Source: Beroe forskalii
Lineage: Eukaryota > Ctenophora > Nuda > Beroida > Beroidae
Assembly (NCBI GenBank): GCA_011033025.1
Contig: WFMF01000202.1
Location: 62,001 to 126,000 of the forward strand
Reading direction: 5' to 3'
DNA: 64,000 nt
Positions 59,701 to 64,000 of the stretch are shown here, one piece after another (within the stretch, counting starts at the first letter, position 1; each line of letters starts with the position of its first letter). Both the position numbers and the translations under genes were made by a program. A model generated the notes under the pieces. That model did not search any database. It was not told the origin of the DNA and was given only the letters and a program-made list of their open reading frames with translations.

Positions 59701-62700
59701 TCACCATTATTTAAAAGATACGATTAATAAATTCTACTCCTATCAGTGGAGCCATTATGGCAATATGGTGTCGAATTGTCGCCATTTGCTGAGTGTCGAC
59801 TTCATAGTAAATGTACAATAGAGGAAGCTCGATATATTAAATCCATTTTACTCTTTTAATGGTTTCTGATCTGGGATCACTACTGGATAATGCAGGCTCT
59901 TGTGTGTGGAGGAGGGGACGGAGAATTCTGATGTCAAAATTGCTACAAAATATTTCCAGAATATTTGATCGCGTTGTTCTCAGCATTGTGTAAATTGAAA
60001 GAAAATTATTAAATTACTAAATAAAGCATCAATTTCATCCTGAAGCAATAAACTTGAAATGGTTCTAATCACAATTAAATGTATCTATATATGCTTTGTT
60101 AGTCGGTGCTCATCACCACATCAGTAACAGATGCGAGCATTCCTCATTGCACATGTGTATCTCTGCATCATGTCACACAAGCAAATTAAATAATTGAGCT
60201 ATTTTATAAGCCAAGTATGTCCAATCAACTCGTACTGAGAAGGTATAAGTATGCGCTAATATATACAGTGCAATCATTATTATCATCATCTTAGTCAAGG
60301 AGGAGGAGGAGGGATATATCGGTGGATATTCAGTACAGATTCGAGAGAATATCAAAATAGCCACTCAAATTTCTCTTTTTTCTCGAAATTTCACTTATTT
60401 AGGAAAAAGCTCATGATCATGAGTGTCTAAATTTTCCCTTTTTTACGGCTGTAAAATTTAAGAACAACTACAGAATGCTTTCGTTGAAAACTTTAAATCT
60501 ATTTCAAAAGTAAAAATTGCTTTGCGCGGAGTTTTTTTTGGCAGTGAAAAATAAAACTTTCTGGTTTGAGATATCTTGCTGTCCACATAAATATACAATC
60601 TGTGAGTGTGTAAAATTACTGTATTGTACTCATGACAAGATAGAAAACTGAATAAAAACGCTGTTGAAATGAGAAGTAATTTGATTATGATGATCTGTAA
60701 GATTTCATCCTTCAAATGGCTCACAGGATGTGCCATGGGCATCTTGAGTCATCCCACCAGAAATGTCTGGAGACAGATTTATCAAGTATCAAACTGCTCA
60801 CGAGAAATGTAAACTGTAAATATGCAGAAATATTTACACATTTATCTGCCGAGTATGGTTATATCAGTGAAGGAAAACAAACAGCGTCATAAAATTATTG
60901 TCACGTCCTCGTCTTTTGTTGTTATGTTCTAAGAGGATATTATGGCAATCTAACAACAAACTTTTCTATCATTTATTTTTCGCACCAGTTAGAATCAAGA
61001 GAAGTCCTCGGTCCAGCGACCGTCCGAACACAGTTACGTACTTCAACCCAATTTTTAGTTAAATACCTATCTTACAGGCGAGGAATTGAAGCAATACGTA
61101 TAGATATATACCGCAGTAAATTGGCCTGGTTCCAACTATCAAAATATAGACCTTGTGACTGGTGTGACGCGGTATATTTACAGTAGTTAATGTAATAGAT
61201 TCATTATGATAATCACTTAGTCATATTGGACATCTTCTTTACTGACTTTGCGGTCATGTATGCAAGAAAAACTGGTTAGATAATAAAGTAAAAATAAAAC
61301 AAAATGCATTCAGCCCTCGTCCCTCATTGAAAAGTATGAAACAGCGTTTTTCAGTAATATGGATAGTAAAAGTCTCGAGAGATTTGGATTTTGACAGCTG
61401 TTACTACCTCAACTGGAGATTCAATAGGACAGAATCTCAGTTAAATATAATACGTTAGAAGCACCCTAACATCTGTCTGGTTTTATATGGTTTACATTTG
61501 ACGGGATTATAGTATTTGAAGAATTTCTCTCAAGCGTCAAATTCTCAGCGGTTGTTGTGTTTCCTTTATATGTCAAATACTCAGCAATTGTTGTGTTTCA
61601 CACTGGTTCAAGTGCTCAGTGGACAGAAAAATTGCAGTAATCGGTAGCGACAGCCGATTCACAATTCGATGAAGACTTATGTGAAGTTTCAATTCAAACG
61701 TAGGTTTCACGAATCATGGAACGGCGGAACGCCCTGGCATTTGCCACATCGTGAGGCGCACACAATGTATGTATTGTACATTTTATCTCCAATGAATCTT
61801 AATCGGAATTCAGACTCGTCGCTCGTTCAGGAATACGCTCACACATAACAAAGTCCTCTTAATCGCGAGTATATACGCAATACATCTGGAATGCCTTTCC
61901 CTCCAAAGCGATGATCTAATCTAATATGTACAGTAACAGTTAACACACATCAGACACACAATTTGGACATGGGACACTTTACACCGCCCCATATCACACA
62001 CGTATATAACGATTTAACAGGTTATCACTGTCAACACGGAGCTGTTAAAAAAGGGGAAAAGTCTCAAATATTTCATGATTTGATTCAAATGGCAACCAAG
62101 CCAACGTTGCAAGGAAGTTTTCCTGGTTTTATGACTCCACACTTTACGACGTTCTACTTGTCATAGCCCACTCTGATTTCAGCAGTTTCAACTTCCAACA
62201 AATTTCACTGTAACGTACAACGGATATTAGATAACAATGACTTTTCATCGCAAACATACACGCCCATACACAGTAGAGTAGTTGACAGTGTGTCATCTAC
62301 AATCAACATATTATATCTATACGCCGCGCACGAGAAATAGGCGGTTCAAAGTTATAAACCCACTACATCACGCTATGATAATGCCCTCATCCTACCCGCC
62401 TATTTCTCGTGCGCGGCCTTTAATTAGGGGTTGTGTGTTGAACCCGGTTGAACTGGACATAATTTTATATTACTTTGCGTCTGTTACAGAGAACAGAAAT
62501 TACAATTCATTTTGATTCTTTATATTTGTCGGGTGTCCATAATTAGATAAAGAGAAAAATCATAGAAAGCGTAATTATTTCAAGAGATAAAACAAAACTT
62601 TAAAAGGTGAAACAACAAAAAGTTGTAATTAACATCCACAGGATACCTATCAAAATTAGTGAAGAGGATTTATTGTGTCTGTCATAACATAAGATCTTTT

Positions 62701-62864
62701 GTCTGAACCCAAGATAAGACTTCATCAAGAGACAAGATTATTCTTTATCTCGATTGAATTTTGGAAGTTCATCAAGAAAAAGCTACTTACGTCCACAAAG
62801 TTAGCGTTGATGAAGTCTGATTCTCCACCACAAACTGTCGTCAGCTTGACTCTCGTGTGATCGT
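38778..62864 (-). CDS. Receptor-type protein tyrosine phosphatase, cytoplasmic D1-D2 half (5'-partial)
   Basis: Exons (minus, 5' to 3'): 62864-62791, 56095-55988, 54010-53864, 53661-53510, 52473-52338, 42345-42196, 42056-41960, 41783 (or 41768)-41632, 39930-39751, 39544-39390, 39169-39034, 38852-38778. The first listed exon enters in phase 1, so the ectodomain, membrane segment and start lie beyond the right edge. D1 (exons 1-6) and D2 (exons 6-12) are in tandem, the layout of receptor PTPs. They dephosphorylate phosphotyrosine at the plasma membrane. The last residues are [13 protein letters not shown]. Introns reach 10 kb and hold an LCMT1 gene, a GPCR relic and many foldbacks. Two junctions are non-canonical (see findings). 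The R-PTP subtype is unclear without the ectodomain; the EYG in the D2 loop is like that in the PTPRG/PTPRZ D2. Confidence 0.92.
40399..40404 (-). promoter_or_regulatory. LCMT1: AATAAA poly(A) signal of LCMT1
   Basis: A minus-strand hexamer about 50 bp after the LCMT1 stop. It supports an independent transcription unit inside the phosphatase intron. Confidence 0.65.
40453..41448 (-). CDS. LCMT1: Leucine carboxyl methyltransferase 1, intronless, nested in a PTP intron
   Basis: 331 residues from ATG at 41448 ([19 protein letters not shown]) to the stop at 40453. LCMT1 methylates the C-terminal Leu of the PP2A catalytic subunit using S-adenosylmethionine, in the cytosol. Family motifs: [18 protein letters not shown], the SAM-binding [13 protein letters not shown], the acidic [30 protein letters not shown] and [10 protein letters not shown]. 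Human LCMT1 has 334 residues, so the length fits. A longer start 13 codons upstream is possible, but the chosen Met aligns with the family N-terminus. An Arg-Asp-rich insert ([19 protein letters not shown]) follows the SAM-binding half. AATAAA on the minus strand (40404-40399) lies 50 bp past the stop. It sits whole in a PTP intron, on the same strand, and looks intact. Confidence 0.93.
   Translation of the reverse strand: MTDEGIRSTNNDAAHCKRWCVERGYYSDPFIKHFVPHTSSKSPEISRGYYLRTQSVWQGVRNFVRSHGRKCQVINVGAGSDTLFWNLSAEGLQPVRFVELDFVQIVMKKIRTITRKNELFSVLKSGDSDPTRDEEQTRDVTEQPSRDTSSPCHVTKTAISSPHYHLLSVDLRLESSLSDLLTTCSLNPALPTLVLAECVLCYMPPQASQTLISWTSSTFPHSTFLNYEPCNMGDRFGSIMVENMRSRDCELPGILACPTLDDQKARFISAGFARATAVDMNEVMRLLPAEGVARMSRLEFFDEVEILTQLLEHYCLAWGVQGDCGEVVFSE
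41539..41602. repeat. Foldback element copy A, upstream of LCMT1
   Basis: Outer arms AAGCGGTTGG and CCAACCGCTT are exact inverted repeats. The inner core is CGTCATCAATTTACC, then ATTTTAAACTATTA, then TAATGACG. It contains a TGACGTCA-like half (ATGACGTCAC). It lies about 90 bp upstream of the LCMT1 start codon and 30 bp from a phosphatase exon. Confidence 0.85.
42580..42585 (-). promoter_or_regulatory. AATAAA poly(A) signal of the nested GPCR
   Basis: A minus-strand hexamer about 72 bp beyond the GPCR stop codon at 42657. Confidence 0.5.
42657..43780 (-). pseudogene. Class A GPCR, intronless, with one frameshift
   Basis: Two overlapping frames (43780-43340 and 43373-42657) give a complete seven-helix rhodopsin-family receptor of about 370 residues. 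Frame 1 holds TM1 ([14 protein letters not shown], with Asn1.50), TM2 ([19 protein letters not shown], with Asp2.50), TM3 (ending SWTRLMLI, a TRL variant of DRY) and TM4 ([13 protein letters not shown]). Frame 2 resumes in the second extracellular loop and holds TM5, TM6 and TM7 ([18 protein letters not shown], the NPxxY motif). The frames overlap, so no intron can join them; one base must be gained or lost around 43340-43373. It could be a recent pseudogene or an assembly error. Ligand unknown. It lies inside the 10-kb intron between phosphatase exons 52338 and 42345. Confidence 0.85.
46975..47057. repeat. 46-bp tandem duplication
   Basis: GGAGTCATTAACACTTA, then AATATGGTTCATGTGTTA, occurs twice, starting at 46975 and 47021. 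It abuts the hairpin at 47060. Confidence 0.9.
47060..47199. repeat. Near-perfect 54-bp-arm hairpin
   Basis: Arms 47060-47113 and 47146-47199 are complementary at 53 of 54 positions, with a 32-base loop. The left arm starts CCACCAAAACCGTTGGACGG and ends GGTTTGGATGTGA. Such a long, hardly diverged stem means recent origin or selection. Confidence 0.95.
47218..47352. repeat. Degenerate ~34-bp tandem repeat
   Basis: Four copies of a unit like GTAGTTTGAACCCA(C/T)GTTACT, then TGCCC. It directly follows the hairpin. Confidence 0.8.
47394..47715. repeat. ~143-bp tandem repeat, two copies and a part
   Basis: Units start with TAATTTCTAC at about 47394, 47538 and 47680. Each contains GTCC(A/G)(C/T)G(C/T)G, CTCACGTGCT, AGCAACCAGATCT or a variant, and ATTTGAACTCATTTCAAC. 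The third copy stops after CTCACGTGCT. Confidence 0.85.
48001..48545. repeat. Diverged direct duplication with TGATGACGTCATs
   Basis: Two related halves about 370 bp apart share, in order, GATGACGTCAT, ATAGCCTATAA, CCATCTTAG/CCACCTTAG, ACCT/TTTGACC and GTTCTTGACA(C/T)CTC. This looks like an old tandem duplication within a transposon-like sequence. It has no coding capacity. Confidence 0.6.
54273..54366. repeat. ~40-bp direct duplication
   Basis: AGACCTCC(CTCC)CTTTTACAGGACTGA, then GGAGTGTAGTTGCA or a variant, occurs twice with a ~55-bp period, just upstream (on the minus strand) of a phosphatase exon. Confidence 0.85.
54434..54552. repeat. Foldback element copy H (long spacer)
   Basis: AATAGGCGGGTTGTCATTG on the left and ATAATGACGTCATTATTACC, then CGCCT, on the right. 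The arms match the family, but the middle is longer and unrelated. Confidence 0.55.
54926..55680. mobile_element. Mariner-like TIR element (755 bp)
   Basis: The ends are CCTTAGTAGAATTGAAATTA on the left and, reversed, CCTTAGTGGTAGAAATTATG on the right. Each abuts TA (54924-54925 and 55681-55682), the Tc1/mariner target. CATCATAATT(T/C)(C/T)A motifs repeat near both ends. No coding capacity. It lies between phosphatase exons 54010 and 55988. Confidence 0.7.
56871..56940 (-). repeat. Foldback element copy F
   Basis: Outer arms AATAGGCG and ACGTCTATT. The core is on the opposite strand compared with copy A: GATGTCATTGATTCACCATT, then ATAAACCATGACAATGACATC. Confidence 0.75.
58151..58262. repeat. 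Foldback element with CCTAATRTCGACGGCG ends
   Basis: Outer arms CCTAATATCGACGGCG and CGCCGTCGACATTAGG differ at one position. Inside are CCAATCAGTGCGCGAG and its near-complement CTCGCGCGCTGATTGG (15 of 16). This is a 112-bp MITE or structured RNA; no target duplication is obvious. Confidence 0.85.
58981..59060 (+). repeat. Foldback element copy B
   Basis: TAGGCGGAATAGCGTC, then the core AACGTCATCAATTTATCATT, then TTGAGCTATGATAATGACG, then CAACCGCTTAT. Confidence 0.8.
59229..59458. mobile_element. 230-bp hAT-type MITE of CGGTTTCGGTT repeats
   Basis: The ends TACCAAACGACCGGTTA and, reversed, TAGGAAACGACCGGTTA are inverted. An exact 8-bp target duplication, GTCGTTAT, flanks it (59221-59228 and 59459-59466). 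The interior is two copies of a block with GGTTACGGTTTCGGTTTCGG, then CTAAAAACGCC and GGTTAACCGGT. No coding capacity. Confidence 0.85.
62323..62417 (+). repeat. Foldback element copy C (22-bp perfect arms)
   Basis: The arms 62323-62344 and 62396-62417 are exact inverted repeats starting GCCGCGCACGAGAAATAGGC. Inside, CACTACATCACG and CTATGATAATG recall the shared core, but it is more diverged than in A, B and D. Confidence 0.85.
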
Positions 62865-63319
62865 CTGAAACAGAAACAGTATTAGACCATCTTTTTAAGG
62901 GACAGTTTATCAGTCAAAATTCACATCTAAAGAAAGGGGGGATTCGGAAAGAGGGTGGGCTAATTAGGCTTGCAAGTGTGTTAATTCAGCCATGTGAACG
63001 ATTGCTGAATGCCGCGCATCTTAACTTCTTTAACGATCGCCCTTCTCAGAGTGTCGGAATTCCTACACATTGCCGTTAATTGTATTGTACTTCACGCACG
63101 ATGCCAGAGTCTCCCTAATACACTATACCTTACACAGTCAACACTCACTCTACCAGGTAATAATTCCTGATTAGATTAGTTTCTCTCTCGCTACCCACCG
63201 CAAAACACTTCAACTAGCTGTGTATGTGAGTTTATATTACACCCAGAGTCGCTGAACAACTTTTCATTAATTTAAATCATTACACACACTCACTGCTACC
63301 TACATTGAGCATGAAAAAA

Positions 63320-63388
63320 AGGCGATCAAAACGTCATCAATTCTCCATTCTAAGCTTTGATAGTGACGTAACTTTCAACCGCCTATAA
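63320..63388 (+). repeat. Foldback element copy D
   Basis: AGGCGATCAAAACGTCATCA, then ATTCTCCATTCTAAGCTTTG, then ATAGTGACGTAAC, then CAACCGCCTAT. Outer arms and core both agree with A and B. Confidence 0.8.
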
Positions 63389-63821
63389 TTCGAGTGTGAG
63401 ACTTGTATTAAAATCTTATTACTCACGCCCTGGGTGATTCTCAATCGTATTACCCTTTACACAAGTTGAATTACATGGTACACAGAGCTAAAAGAAGAGG
63501 CAGTTAAATGTGACGTGTTTATCAGGGTTTAGAATGGAGAATCGCTAACATGGAAAAAAGATGTCCCTTTTTCGTAAAGCTAGTTCATGTTTAGCCCTAT
63601 GTCTATCGAAAATGAAGGAAAAGCATTGAAAAGTTACTTTAAAAAGAGGAAAAATTGGCTGTGATTGAATTCGTGGAATCTAAAGGGTGTGTTAAAAATA
63701 GTGACACCCAAGAAAAGAAAAAGTTAGTTTGGCTTAGTTCCGCAATACTTTTAGACACCAGGCAGGATAATGGGGCATATTATGCATCGTTTCCCTGCTT
63801 CTCTCCCAACAAAGTATGATG

Positions 63822-63868
63822 TTTAACGTCATCAATTCACCTTCTCAAACCATGATGATAACATCGCT
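63822..63868 (+). repeat. Foldback core copy E
   Basis: TTAACGTCATCAATTCACC, then TTCTCAAACCATGATGATAA. The outer GGCGGTT arms are missing, as in copy J. Confidence 0.65.
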
Positions 63869-64000
63869 CCAAAATCTGTATTATTTGGAAACAGACATAC
63901 ATTTTGCCCAGTCTTAGGGGTTTAGCATACATCTCAGAAGGTGCCAAAACTCAAGGCACAAAGCCCCACCTTTCGCTGTACAGTGATTATGTAACATAGC

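Larger units (their letters stand above)
56096..62790. other. 6.7-kb phosphatase intron
   Basis: A+T-rich with no recognisable gene. It holds foldback copies F, B and C, a separate foldback at 58151 and a hAT-type MITE at 59229. A CA-rich, open stretch at 56571-56888 is of low complexity. Confidence 0.6.
42196..62864 (-). other. R-PTP domain D1 (catalytically complete)
   Basis: Motifs in order: [65 protein letters not shown] with the general-acid Asp, [11 protein letters not shown] with the nucleophilic Cys and phosphate-binding Arg, then [14 protein letters not shown]. An intron splits the signature loop in phase 2 after HC, inside the Ser codon. Everything required for catalysis is present. 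Confidence 0.93.
62865..64000. other. Phosphatase intron running to the right edge
   Basis: No exon of the expected upstream part of D1 (the KNR motif) was found, so it must lie beyond the window. Contains foldback copies D and E. Confidence 0.6.

Overview
This window is nuclear DNA from an animal. Coding sequence is split into short exons by GT-AG introns, non-coding DNA is A+T-rich, small transposons and LINE remnants are frequent, and two genes are typical of animals or ciliated eukaryotes: the ciliary transition-zone protein RPGRIP1L and a receptor-type tyrosine phosphatase with two catalytic domains. Several compact genes without introns sit inside introns of larger genes. That pattern, with marine-invertebrate-like repeats, suggests an early-branching metazoan (a ctenophore or cnidarian is my guess); the sequence alone does not settle this.

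Layout. 0-10 kb, plus strand: the 3' ends of one or two genes I do not recognise, with a 1.5-kb non-autonomous hAT-type transposon filled by a degenerate minisatellite. 10.9-28.2 kb, minus strand: a complete 28-exon RPGRIP1L gene, whose reading phase I could follow through every junction (1,534 codons before the stop). Its introns hold an intronless secreted papain-like cysteine protease on the opposite strand (12.4-14.0 kb), an intronless 198-codon orphan (15.9-16.5 kb), two small TIR elements and a mariner-like element carrying a LINE fragment. 28.8-31.4 kb, minus strand: a five-exon four-helix membrane protein and an intronless CxxC-containing orphan. 31.8-38.7 kb: repeat-rich intergenic DNA with a frameshifted LINE fragment.

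38.8-62.9 kb, minus strand: the cytoplasmic half of a receptor protein tyrosine phosphatase. Domain D1 has all catalytic motifs. Domain D2 carries altered motifs (WPE, HCEYGMGRTG) and probably regulates. The ectodomain and start lie beyond the right edge. Its introns hold an intronless LCMT1 gene (PP2A carboxyl methyltransferase), a frameshifted class A GPCR and many foldback elements.

The most unusual signals are: four compact reading frames nested in introns of two host genes; a cysteine protease with a tandemly repeated Cys-rich tail; a family of short palindromic elements sharing a conserved inner core and seen at least seven times; two phosphatase introns that lack normal splice dinucleotides; and five transposons whose target-site duplications can be read directly.
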